Shown here: positions 10,001-16,121 of the stretch, one piece after another | Layout: the number at the start of each line of letters is the position of its first letter | Numbering within the stretch: position 1 is the first letter of the stretch | Assembly: GCA_021773335.1 (NCBI GenBank) | Contig: JAJFKG010000001.1 | Coordinates: forward strand, 33,363-97,362 | Length of the DNA stretch: 64,000 nucleotides | Reading direction: 5' to 3' | DNA from: Gammaproteobacteria bacterium | GTDB taxonomy: Bacteria; Pseudomonadota; Gammaproteobacteria; JAJFKG01 | Translations under genes and position numbers: made by a program | Notes under the pieces: model-generated | Seen by the model: only the letters and a program-made list of their open reading frames with translations | Told to the model about the DNA's origin: nothing | Databases searched by the model: none

Positions 10001-10021
10001 GCGCTTGCACTCAGGATTTAA
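4076..10021 (+). CDS. giant ankyrin-type repeat protein, putative host-directed effector
   Basis: The protein has 1981 residues. Two similar halves each open with a cap (KEKIRNGTL near residue 10 and KEKIKNGTL near 523) and continue with 42-residue repeats of the form RDTAKQLAQ-(10)-TALHxLAxN-(8)-PQLLTAFINLLG, eight in the first array and nine in the second. The TALH core is ankyrin-like but the unit is longer than the usual 33. Each array closes with a matching degenerate unit (LILTKTT...PTNAI). A Ser-rich linker, a globular domain of no known family (about 1085-1185 and 1300-1560), Thr/Ser-rich stretches, a coiled coil (about 1735-1900) and an acidic Ser/Asp tail follow. There is no signal peptide. 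Secretion by a type IV system is an inference; no such system is in the window. Confidence 0.9.
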   Translation: MAWNDEIKEKIRNGTLQESDLKILGGLFVDPRAKATDFVRPGVKNSGTILHYACTRGNTQTLRTIMVALGKDNTIQLAQIKTNSGSTVLHRLVGNHSPQAPQLLTAFINGVGRDNARQLAQSKDSCGYTALHYLAGNPSPHALQLLTAFIALLGRDTAKQLAQSKDSYGSTALHYLASNNSQHSPQLLTAFINLLGRDTAKQLAQSKTTSGATALHFLGRNASPGAPQLLTAFINLLGRETATQLAQIKDSYGVTALHRLTGNPSPQAPQLLTAFINGVGRDTAKQLAQIKTNSGSTALHWLASNRSPQVPQLLTAFINLLGRDTAKQLAQSTCGGSTVLHSLTGNPSPQAPQLLTAFINLLGRDTAKQLAQSKDSLGVTALHWLASNRSPQVPQLFTAFIDLLGDAIARNLILTKTTKSFPTNAIRSLLVNGLGSASQKTALLKVMLQPFRNTPLPASAFEGMTDAQKRQVQDCHSAIRREHTQSSQPARPQTTASSSSSSSASMTTPTSSLTNAQVKEKIKNGTLTVEQIRQLGERAKQDNFVDSSRTRSGTIIHYAWEYGNAQTLKNIFTVLGVATAKQLAQSKTNDGYTALHFLGRNASPGAPQLLTAFINLLGRDTAKQLAQSKDDDGDTALHSLAGNHSPQAPQLLTAFINLLGRDTAKQLAQSKDSLGDTALHCLASNTSPQAPQLFTAFINGVGRDNAIQLAQSKTTSGSTVLHWLASNNSQQAPQLLTAFIDLLGRDTARQLAQVKNKGGYTFLHCLAYNNCLAYNTSPQAPQLLTAFINLLGRDTAKQLAQSKDNDGDTVLHSLASNRSPQVPQLLTAFIDLLGRDTARQLAQVKNKGGYTVLHSLAWNDSQHSPQLLTAFINGVGRDNAKQLAQSKTNDGYTVLHRLAYNTSPQAPQLLTAFINGIGRDTAKQLAQSKANDGYTALHCLAGNHSPQAPQLLTAFIDLLGEATARGLILTKTTTFLPTNAIRIVFTICHPSSSHTSALLKALLHPFSTAGLPDSALAGLTATQKRQVRQCLHDINPALDTQNAFASSSTSSSSTPSTTTPAVAAASSSSSNTSTPSQRQATLAHISGEIAAMLLTRAEGAGRIHLRDPAHFQSVCNTLKNAVVSVFDALIATEHNTLLQSHGHELIPRVVDQYASTLLQQGHLDYSESQWMTLVREPVKKVVAEWWARVAPGALSESDAPAQTSPASLPPRPHNPSGGKGKAKTSSSATEAQTRWFAQTMTTLQNDVDALRTQLREAKAQLAQQHALTAAERAALQTNVSEIEQRVATMEEHAIHRGEKWRAELAQPGQENVRAFGLTIFVSLDHIIRACYLIKSSYLDRGRKTTQEKIGGFFKTLIDGFPFGTLVAGLAGKDMPENAYDIAELCKEALPVSEIVVGMTPRPVKKVFSTVTNTLTGAGDKRTKRVAADDLTSIDIHARAFHIAELLTTVYHDIVQALDPAGAEALAEQIVHSIIYALKDRDVQGRRLLADIRDMNAILLAVMMGYHQDKTFRSPVPGTTAGVTTPATPARANWWSRAMPSGNKWSTRHIVRCAGIQCQATDPLTGAVTQQAWVRQDSKHGAPLQRPAVATGVAAAGAAGTTAPAANYLFAHYTAEQAAYLRQETATRGQWQWQVATLPASTPAATTATTTTTATNTSSATTSTTTATASSSTPASSSSSTTTSTQTATTQTAASKQTTTQTTTGASRALRLSPPTTRQPDITQQTLLDTLAALEATQKELAALKAQRKREEQEQKQQEQARKAAKEKKQAEKQCRAQQAELQHQRAAQERAQLLERLARVEKHVGPGDQDTDVSAGDQLFAQLASGATLQPETKALMQGQIRVLQEQILELNKQAGSSASQVSANQEQVERLQQQVYTLEAKLGISSRNSHKRRSSSPLSALFTLPQQASEANEVAASSASSSASSSSSTPTVIPITSPPRLEIETPPSDSDEDTASSDSDDDMTLSSTSDGGSTALALRI
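4286..5290 (+). repeat. first ankyrin repeat array, eight 126-bp units
   Basis: Eight consecutive units of 126 bp (one of 123 bp) encode 42-residue repeats. CTCGCGCAAA and ACGGCCTTTAT recur once per unit almost unchanged, while about 10 residues around the loop vary. Near-identity at the DNA level points to recent unequal crossing over or gene conversion. Confidence 0.9.
5804..6955 (+). repeat. second ankyrin repeat array, nine 126-bp units
   Basis: There are nine units, one lengthened to 144 bp by a local duplication of the codons for CLAYN near 6370-6400. Several units match units of the first array more closely than their own neighbours, for example the HFLGRNASPGAP unit found in both arrays. 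This suggests the array was duplicated en bloc and then shuffled. Confidence 0.9.
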
Positions 10022-10053
10022 CTATAAATATATAATTAAATCTTGATAATGTG

Positions 10054-10174
10054 CCTGGTCCCACCCCTCCAGGGGTGGGACCTTAAACTCATGGACGCTC
10101 CAGCGTCCATTCATTATTGTCGGGCGCAGGAGCGCCCGGGGTATAACGTCCCACCCCCTGGAGGGGTGGGACGA
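10054..10174. repeat. dispersed mosaic palindrome, family A, copy 4 (long form)
   Basis: It has the same four hairpin modules as the copy at 685-806, in the same order: GGTCCCACCCC..GGGGTGGGACC, GGACGCTCCAGCGTCC, TCGGGCGC..GCGCCCG, and GTCCCACCCC..GGGGTGGGACGAG. It lies 33 bp after the ankyrin gene stop. Confidence 0.75.
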
Positions 10175-10275
10175 GTCTGTAGAAACTCGGGGTGGGACGA
10201 GTCTGTCCCCTGGAGGGGTGGGACGAGTCTGTTTAAGATACAACGAGTCTGTAGAAACTCGGGGTGGGACGAGTT
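10165..10275. repeat. local tandem duplication of the GGGGTGGGACGAGTCTGT module
   Basis: The last module of the family A element is repeated: GGTGGGACGAGTCTGT occurs near 10165, 10191 and 10217, and CTGTAGAAACTCGGGGTGG near 10176 and 10248. The gap 10022-10341 holds only this material. Confidence 0.7.
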
Positions 10276-10341
10276 ATATTGTGGCAAGATCCGGCGCGAC
10301 GAGTTTGAGCGTAATTGCGTTGACAGGAATACAGTAGTCTT

Positions 10342-11802
10342 TTAAAGGTTCTGCAAAATATCACCCAGCGTGATGATTCTGTCGAAGTAGCCACATGTAC
10401 TTAGTTTTTCGTCAGCACCTGAGGGGGCTATCAGCACTTTTTGTAGCGTAAAGCCTTTGGGATTGGGGAATAGCGCTAGTTTCGCTTCGACTTCGGCGAT
10501 CACGGTTGATGTTACTTTTTGTTGCAAATATTTAATTTCACACAGGGCGATGACTTTATCAGCACGAGAGAAGACTAAATCAATTTGGTAGCCTGGTTTT
10601 TCAGTTTCTAGTTTGCGATTAAAAAAAGCTCCTGATTGATAACGCACACCGGCAAACCCGAGTATTTTTGCAAACAATCGATGCTGTATTCGACACCAAC
10701 GTTCAAAACTGTATCCCAACCATTTGCGATAACTCTCTTGATTGAGTGCCTGCATGGGCGTTTGGTTGTATTCTCCTGCGTTAATATTCGCTTGGATGGG
10801 GTGTATAAATTTATAGTAAAACTGCAAGTAAGCATCGGCAATACAATAACGATTGACGGTGCTAGTTTGCTTTAAATTATAGGGGACATATTTATAAATA
10901 AAGCCGCAGAGCTCCAGATCGGTTAATAACGCCGTTAAGCGTCCACCACTGATCTGCTTTAGATGCTCGCCAATTTGCTTGCGTGTGGCGTGCCGTCGTT
11001 TGCTCAAGTATTCAATTACTTGTTGATGTTGTTGGTGGTTTGACAAGCTGCTGATAAAAATACGCTGATATTCATTAACAAAAAAACCATTGCTCGTGAA
11101 TGCTTGTTTACACAAGCCTAAAAATAGAGAAGGGGCATTTATTATTCGTTTAAGATATTCAGGTATGCCGCCTATAGCCAGATAAATATCTAAAATTTCT
11201 ATCATTGAATGCTTGCTGAGGAACTCTGCTGTTTCTTGTAAAGTAAATGGTTTTAATGCTAATTCGTATTGTGAGCGATTATATAATGACTTAGAGTGAA
11301 CAATATGGTTAATGATAAACGATGGCGAAGAGCCACACAGAATAAGTCTTAGTTGTGGGTTGGTTTTAAATCGATTGTCCCACACGAATTTCAGTTCATT
11401 AATAAAGTCGTCTTGGTAATCTGCGAGCCACTGTACTTCCTCAAAATATAATGTCCATTCACCTTCCGCCAAATAATCCGCTAATAAATCGAAGACTTCA
11501 GTCCAAGTAGTAAAATTTAATTTTTTTAAAATCGGGTTGTTGATATGGCTTTGCAATTGGTAGAGCACGTGGGCTATTTGTTCCTGTTGAGGCTTGCCTT
11601 CAACACCTTCTATTTTAATGATGTTGCGCTTGCGAAAAACCTGTTCAAGCAGTTCGGTTTTACCCACACGGCGACGCCCATAGACAATCAGGATTGCCGC
11701 TTCATTGAGGGCAATAAACTCTTTTAAAGATTCAATTTCATAACGTCTGCCAACAAAGGCGGGGTTATCTTCTATTGATTTTATGTTGAGTGCTTCGCTC
11801 AT
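10342..11802 (-). CDS. AAA ATPase with C-terminal PD-(D/E)XK nuclease-like (DUF234) domain
   Basis: The protein has 486 residues. The N-terminal archaeal-type ATPase (ATPase_2/AAA_14 group) has Walker A YGRRRVGKTE (residues 41-50), a Walker-B-like LYFEEVQW and sensor LILCGSSPS. A winged-helix part follows (about 265-330, KRRHATRKQIGEHL), then a DUF234 C-terminus with QIDLV (D408) and CEIKY (E422, K424), which fit the D...ExK core of PD-(D/E)XK nucleases. Family members are common as solitary, mobile-looking genes with unclear roles. The gene is preceded by three palindromes spaced 53 bp apart, suggesting autoregulation. It stands alone between the ankyrin gene and rplM, and looks like an insertion. 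Confidence 0.85.
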   Translation of the reverse strand: MSEALNIKSIEDNPAFVGRRYEIESLKEFIALNEAAILIVYGRRRVGKTELLEQVFRKRNIIKIEGVEGKPQQEQIAHVLYQLQSHINNPILKKLNFTTWTEVFDLLADYLAEGEWTLYFEEVQWLADYQDDFINELKFVWDNRFKTNPQLRLILCGSSPSFIINHIVHSKSLYNRSQYELALKPFTLQETAEFLSKHSMIEILDIYLAIGGIPEYLKRIINAPSLFLGLCKQAFTSNGFFVNEYQRIFISSLSNHQQHQQVIEYLSKRRHATRKQIGEHLKQISGGRLTALLTDLELCGFIYKYVPYNLKQTSTVNRYCIADAYLQFYYKFIHPIQANINAGEYNQTPMQALNQESYRKWLGYSFERWCRIQHRLFAKILGFAGVRYQSGAFFNRKLETEKPGYQIDLVFSRADKVIALCEIKYLQQKVTSTVIAEVEAKLALFPNPKGFTLQKVLIAPSGADEKLSTCGYFDRIITLGDILQNL

Positions 11803-11840
11803 AAGTGGCTTAACCTTTTGATTCAGCTGAGTTTTTAATA

Positions 11841-11979
11841 TTTGGCCCGAATTCTTCAGTTTTTTGGGCCAAATATACCATAAAAACTAGCTATTTGGCC
11901 TGAATTTTCCAATTTTTCGGGCCAAATGCTACTTAAAAATTGGCTATTTGGCCGGAGATTTCGGGTTTTGCCGGCCAAA
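11841..11979 (-). promoter_or_regulatory. triple palindrome array upstream of the AAA ATPase gene
   Basis: Three 33-bp inverted repeats with TTTGGCC / GGCCAAA arms lie at 11841-11873, 11894-11926 and 11947-11979. Arms are conserved and centres diverge. The spacing is exactly 53 bp twice, five helical turns, so bound proteins would sit on the same DNA face. The array lies 38 bp upstream of the minus-strand ATPase gene and reads as an operator. Confidence 0.7.
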
Positions 11980-12206
11980 TATTACTCTTTGTTTCGCTAT
12001 TGAAGCTGCCGACATGTGAGCCGTTAGGTAATTACCTCATGGATATGGCTTAGTTATTGGGGAGCTTGGAGCTTGGAGCTTGGCTAATTGTTTGTTTTAT
12101 ATATATAAATTTTCTTATTTGAGAGATGAGGTGGGGCGTGTTTATCGGTAGGTAGAAGTCTTTTTTTTGTTCAAAATCCCCTTGAGTTTTGGCCATAATT
12201 TGGGCC
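11980..12206. other. intergenic remainder before the rplM promoter
   Basis: No gene is visible. It contains a short tandem GGAGCTTGGAGCTTGG (12060-12080) and A/T-rich sequence. The minus-strand open frame here lacks a ribosome binding site and any resemblance to known proteins. Confidence 0.4.
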
Positions 12207-12235
12207 TTGTATCTTAGAAATGACTGCTGTACAAT
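12207..12235 (+). promoter_or_regulatory. sigma-70-type promoter of rplM-rpsI
   Basis: TTGTAT (12207-12212), 17 bp, TACAAT (12230-12235). This is the only good promoter match ahead of rplM and leaves a leader of about 35 nt. Confidence 0.5.
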
Positions 12236-12277
12236 CCCGCCTCTTTCTGTGGACAATTCCCCTGGAGTTTGAGTCTG

Positions 12278-12712
12278 ATGAAGACCTTTAATGCTAAAAA
12301 TGAAACCGTCGTCAGAGACTGGTATGTTGTTGATGCAACAAATAAAACACTGGGTCGCTTAGCGACTGAAATCGCGCGTCGTTTGCGTGGTAAGCATAAG
12401 CCTGAGTACACTCCTCACGTCGATACCGGTGACTATATAATAGTGGTCAATGCCGAGAAGGTGAAAGTCACTGGGCGTAAGCTAACTGATAAAGTCTATT
12501 ACCACCATACGGGCTTCCCGGGTGGTATTAAGTCAATTACCCTCGATAAATTATTGGCAAAATCGCCAGTGAGTGTGATTGAAAAGGCCGTCAAAGGCAT
12601 GTTGCCGAAAAACTCCTTGGGCCGCGCAATGTATCGTAAGTTGAAAGTGTATGCGGGCGCTGAGCATGAGCATACTGCGCAACAACCACAACCCCTAGAG
12701 ATCGACGGATAA
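12278..12712 (+). CDS. rplM: 50S ribosomal protein L13
   Basis: The 144-residue protein is close to the usual 142. It opens [20 protein letters not shown] and contains the family hallmarks [29 protein letters not shown] and [14 protein letters not shown]. The ATG at 12278 matches the family start; GGAG lies 10 nt upstream. A TTG nine bases earlier is too close to that site. It is the first gene of the classic rplM-rpsI pair; L13 binds 23S rRNA early in 50S assembly. Confidence 0.98.
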   Translation: MKTFNAKNETVVRDWYVVDATNKTLGRLATEIARRLRGKHKPEYTPHVDTGDYIIVVNAEKVKVTGRKLTDKVYYHHTGFPGGIKSITLDKLLAKSPVSVIEKAVKGMLPKNSLGRAMYRKLKVYAGAEHEHTAQQPQPLEIDG

Positions 12713-12760
12713 GATCGCTGAATAAGAGCGGTCTGAGTTAACTGAAAGGTAAACGTAACC

Positions 12761-13210
12761 ATGGCTAAGGCAAAAGCAAAAGTAAACAAGATTAAACAAA
12801 ACTATGGCACCGGGCGTCGTAAATCGTCGGTCGCACGCGTGTTTATTCGTCCGGGTAAAGGCGAAATCAAGATCAATGGCCGTACCCAAGAAGATTATTT
12901 TGGTGGCCGTGAAACTTGCCGCATGATTTTGCGTCAGCCGCTAGTAGCAGTGGATGTGCGTGAAAAATTCGACATTATCGTGACGGTTAAAGGTGGTGGT
13001 ATTTCAGGTCAAGCCGGTGCAATACGCCACGGCATTACCCGCGCGTTGATGGATTATGATGAAGAAGATGGTAGCGACGGCAGTGGTGAAGGTTCATTCC
13101 GCCGAGTCTTGCGTAAACATGGTTATGTGACCCGCGACGCACGTTGTGTTGAACGTAAGAAAGTAGGGCTGCATAAGGCGCGTAAGGCGACTCAGTTCTC
13201 AAAGCGCTAA
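12761..13210 (+). CDS. rpsI: 30S ribosomal protein S9 with an acidic Gly-rich insertion
   Basis: The protein has 149 residues against about 130 in E. coli. [34 protein letters not shown] and the C-terminal FSKR that reaches the tRNA in the P site are all present. The extra length is a basic N-terminal stretch ([12 protein letters not shown]) and about ten residues, [10 protein letters not shown] (102-111), inserted after ALMDYDE. AAAGGTAAACGTAACC precedes the ATG. It is co-transcribed with rplM and followed by a strong terminator. Confidence 0.98.
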   Translation: MAKAKAKVNKIKQNYGTGRRKSSVARVFIRPGKGEIKINGRTQEDYFGGRETCRMILRQPLVAVDVREKFDIIVTVKGGGISGQAGAIRHGITRALMDYDEEDGSDGSGEGSFRRVLRKHGYVTRDARCVERKKVGLHKARKATQFSKR

Positions 13211-13277
13211 CCAGAGCAGGCATCTTAGCCCAATCTCTTCGTTGCAACCTCTCTTTAATTCGGTCATTTACTTCAGT

Positions 13278-13301
13278 AAACTCCCTCATTCAAGGGAGTT
13301 T
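13278..13301. other. hairpin in the 3' region of rpsI
   Basis: AAACTCCCT, six bases, AGGGAGTTT: a perfect nine-pair stem without a following T run. It may protect the mRNA 3' end or be an old terminator; the real terminator lies 80 bp on. Confidence 0.45.
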
Positions 13302-13375
13302 GCGCCTCGACCTTGGGCGAATCTGCCCGCTCTGGCCGAGGGTCGCATCTTGGTCCAATCTTTTCAGGATTCTAC

Positions 13376-13407
13376 AAAAAAAGCAGCTCTTGGAGCTGCT
13401 TTTTTTG
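13376..13407 (+). terminator. terminator of rplM-rpsI, probably bidirectional
   Basis: AAGCAGCTC-TTG-GAGCTGCTT (13381-13401) is flanked by an A run on the left and a T run on the right. It can therefore also serve the convergent oxygenase gene on the minus strand. Confidence 0.85.
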
Positions 13408-13442
13408 TGTGTGGCTATTTATTATCTTGAGTATTAATTCAA

Positions 13443-14273
13443 TCAAGCTAGCCGATCATAGACTTTTTTAACATGTCCCCGAACATACTCGCCAAAGCTC
13501 TCATGAATTTTTTCACCGGTGACTGCATTTAAAAATAGCACAGAGTCATTTGCGCCAAAAAAACTTGAGATAGAAAGTCTGGGCGTGTTTTCAGGAATAG
13601 TTACTCGATGTTCGATGGCGTGACATTTGCCATTTGTCATGAGGGCTGTGCCTATGCCTAATTGCACGATAACGTAGCCTGGCTTGGGCATAACGGCTTG
13701 CCAGTGGCCGTTAATCTTTGCTTCAAAACCTGGCTGTTGTGTCCATAGAATGGTGAGCAGCACGCTGTCTTGATGCGCTTGTAAGCGTTGTTCTGAGTTC
13801 TCGCTTGCTGGGTAGTGAATAAGTGAGAGCGTATAGTCAGGATCTTTTGTAATAAGTTCATAGTAGGACGGGCTTAGGGTGAGTTTATTAAATAGCATTC
13901 TTAGCAAGGGTAATGCTATGTGGGTTTTGTAGTAAGCACGTACTCTTTGAATAACGTCAGCATATTCGTTAAGTGGAATATCGCTTGCGGCGGGATTAGA
14001 GCCACGACTGATGAATCGTTCTATAGCATAGCCATGATTGTTTTGATCTAAATAACCTTCGCGTTTTTTGGGAGTAAATCGATTTTTTTCTTTTTGTTGT
14101 TTATCCAAGTCAAAGTATTTTAAACCTGCTGCTGTAATTTGCTGTAAGTCACTTGCTACTGCGTCGGTTATTTTTACCAATGCAATGCCTTGTGAGGTGA
14201 GGTTCTTAAATTCTGCTGCAGATAGTGCTGCTAGATTGTCGATTTGAATGATATTGCTGGAGGTATTTGACAT
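13443..14273 (-). CDS. 2-oxoglutarate/Fe(II) oxygenase, isopenicillin N synthase-like
   Basis: The 276-residue protein has the double-stranded beta-helix iron site: H167 and D169 in AHQD, and H222 in IEHRV. R232 and S234 (RLS) are placed to bind 2-oxoglutarate. An N-terminal DIOX_N-like part (about 8-90) precedes it. The group includes plant ACC oxidase, bacterial ethylene-forming enzyme and many hydroxylases; the substrate cannot be told. It has no neighbour on the same strand and sits in the accessory patch between rpsI and the Fic gene. Confidence 0.85.
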   Translation of the reverse strand: MSNTSSNIIQIDNLAALSAAEFKNLTSQGIALVKITDAVASDLQQITAAGLKYFDLDKQQKEKNRFTPKKREGYLDQNNHGYAIERFISRGSNPAASDIPLNEYADVIQRVRAYYKTHIALPLLRMLFNKLTLSPSYYELITKDPDYTLSLIHYPASENSEQRLQAHQDSVLLTILWTQQPGFEAKINGHWQAVMPKPGYVIVQLGIGTALMTNGKCHAIEHRVTIPENTPRLSISSFFGANDSVLFLNAVTGEKIHESFGEYVRGHVKKVYDRLA

Positions 14274-14386
14274 GAGTTACTTCTGTTGCTGATAGATTAC
14301 CTTTAGTTGTTACCAACCAACTCTAGCAACCTTTAATTTTGCGCACCATACCTAATTTTAGGGTATTTCGAGAAGCTGGTGATTTA
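14274..14386. other. start of the divergent intergenic region before the Fic gene
   Basis: Together with the repeat array this region is about 300 bp. This part has no recognisable gene and presumably carries the minus-strand oxygenase promoter. Confidence 0.4.
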
Positions 14387-14538
14387 TGGCCGTATTTTCT
14401 GTAATTTTGGCTGATAAGTCGTAAAATTGGCCGATATTCATTGCTTGTGGCCGTATTTTCTGTAATTTTGGCTGATAAGCCGTAAAATTGGCCGATATTT
14501 ATTGTTTATGGCCGATAAAATGGTAGAATGGCCGTATT
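14387..14538 (+). promoter_or_regulatory. 61-bp direct repeat array upstream of and reaching into the Fic leader
   Basis: A unit beginning TGGCCGTATTTTCTGTAATT and containing GTAAAATTGGCCGATATT starts at 14387 and again at 14448, two substitutions apart. A third, shortened start (TGGCCGATA) is at 14509 and TGGCCGTATT recurs at 14529. The period is 61 bp. TGGCC boxes sit at the start and near the end of each unit. The Fic protein has an N-terminal winged helix, so autoregulation through these boxes is plausible. Confidence 0.65.
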
Positions 14539-14575
14539 CATAGTTGAGTTAGTTTTATTAGTGGAGCTAAATCAG

Positions 14576-15976
14576 ATGTCACAGATCAAACAAAAGCAGC
14601 GCCATTTACTCAGTGTATTGCAACAATACTCGGAGCCTGTTGGGCTTGTTACGTTATTAGAGGCGCTTGGGGAAGGATTTGCTGAACGAAGTGTACGTCG
14701 CTGGTTAGGTGATTTTGTTAAGCAAGGTATTGTAGAGAAAACTGGGCAAAGGCGAGGGACTAAGTATTTACTAGTCTCAAACTTACGCGAAAAAAAGAAA
14801 GAGAGGGAAAGCTTTATTCCCCCAGAAGGACCATCAGATGAACTGATAAGTACCGTATTTTCCGAGAAAAATCGAGCGGCCATCGCGTATGTTCAACAGC
14901 CTCTTTTTAAGCGTGATCCAGCAGGCTATCAACATGCTTGGTTTGATCAGTATGTGCCAAATGAAACATTTTATTTGCCACGCGAGAAGCGGAGTGAGAT
15001 GTTAGCACGGGGTGTGCGGGCTGAAGCAGGAGAGTTGGCAGGTACGTATGCACGTAAAATCTATGAAAAATTGTTAATAGATTTATCTTATAATTCATCG
15101 CGCTTAGAAGGTAATACATACTCGTTGTTAGATACCAAAAAGTTATTAATAGAGGGCAAGGGTAATGATACTAAGTTATATGAAGAGAAATTAATGATAC
15201 TCAATCACAAAGAGGCGATTAGGTACTTAGTGGATAACGTCCATAGAATTTCTGTTGATTATAACGAAGTGTGTACACTACACTATTTGCTTGCGGACAG
15301 TTTGCTAGAAGCTAGATATGCGGGTAAAGTGCGTGATCACAGTGTGCGCATTGGTCTCTCCGCTTATATGTCTCTGGATTCGCCTAGTCAGTTGGAAAAC
15401 CAGCTTCGGATGGTCTGTGAAAAAGCAGCAAAAATTAATAATCCCCATGAGCAAAGTTTTTTTCTTTTAGTACATATCTCATATTTACAAGCCTTTGCTG
15501 ATGTTAACAAACGCACGGCACGCTTAAGTGCTAATATTCCTTTGCTGACACAAAACCTAGTACCACTCTCATTTGGTGAAGTTGACAAGGATGATTATCT
15601 GAAAGCAACTTTAGCTATCTATGAATTGAATAATACAGCTCCATTAATGGAACTTTATTGTTTTTCATATTTTCGCACCTGTATACAATACGATAAGTCG
15701 GTTGAGTCAGAGCTTTGGGATACGATACGTGCTCGCTATAGAACACAACGCCGTACAATGTTAGGGTATATTATCAAAAAACAAATTGTTGGCAGGGTGT
15801 TGCAAGAATACATACAAGGACAGGCGGAAAAGTTAATACCTGAGCATGATCGTGAAGCGTTTATTGAAGATGTGTTTGAAGACATTAAATATATAGACGA
15901 GCCTCGTTTGGTGGGCTTGGGAGTGACGCCAGAAGAATTGGAAGCATGGTTGATACTACGTGCGCGAAATGGGTAA
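14576..15976 (+). CDS. Fic/DOC-family protein with N-terminal winged helix
   Basis: The protein has 466 residues from the ATG at 14576, chosen because GGAG lies 9 nt upstream; an upstream in-frame ATG at 14528 falls inside the repeat array. Residues 1-70 are a winged-helix DNA-binding domain. The alpha-inhibitory motif is SSRLEGN (S174, E178, G179). The active-site loop is QAFADVNKRTAR (305-316), matching HxFxxxNxRxxR except that the catalytic His is Gln305. Fic enzymes normally transfer AMP to Tyr/Thr/Ser hydroxyls. With Gln at this position activity may be lost or altered, although a Gln-bearing group of Fic-like proteins is known to me. A role as an autoregulated repressor or toxin-like module is possible. 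Confidence 0.85.
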   Translation: MSQIKQKQRHLLSVLQQYSEPVGLVTLLEALGEGFAERSVRRWLGDFVKQGIVEKTGQRRGTKYLLVSNLREKKKERESFIPPEGPSDELISTVFSEKNRAAIAYVQQPLFKRDPAGYQHAWFDQYVPNETFYLPREKRSEMLARGVRAEAGELAGTYARKIYEKLLIDLSYNSSRLEGNTYSLLDTKKLLIEGKGNDTKLYEEKLMILNHKEAIRYLVDNVHRISVDYNEVCTLHYLLADSLLEARYAGKVRDHSVRIGLSAYMSLDSPSQLENQLRMVCEKAAKINNPHEQSFFLLVHISYLQAFADVNKRTARLSANIPLLTQNLVPLSFGEVDKDDYLKATLAIYELNNTAPLMELYCFSYFRTCIQYDKSVESELWDTIRARYRTQRRTMLGYIIKKQIVGRVLQEYIQGQAEKLIPEHDREAFIEDVFEDIKYIDEPRLVGLGVTPEELEAWLILRARNG

Positions 15977-16121
15977 CTCCGCAATGTATTATGGTTAAGG
16001 TTTAGAAAGCACTTAAGTCCTTGACTTCCTGGTAAAATTGGGTCAATTCTGCTATAAATTTAAGACAATACACCTTGTTCTGGGTGTGTTTTGACTAGTT
16101 TCTAGGCATGGGAAGCGCTAA

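Noticed and set aside
12050..12256. Minus-strand 68-codon frame upstream of rplM
   Set aside because: It covers the rplM promoter, has no ribosome binding site and resembles nothing.
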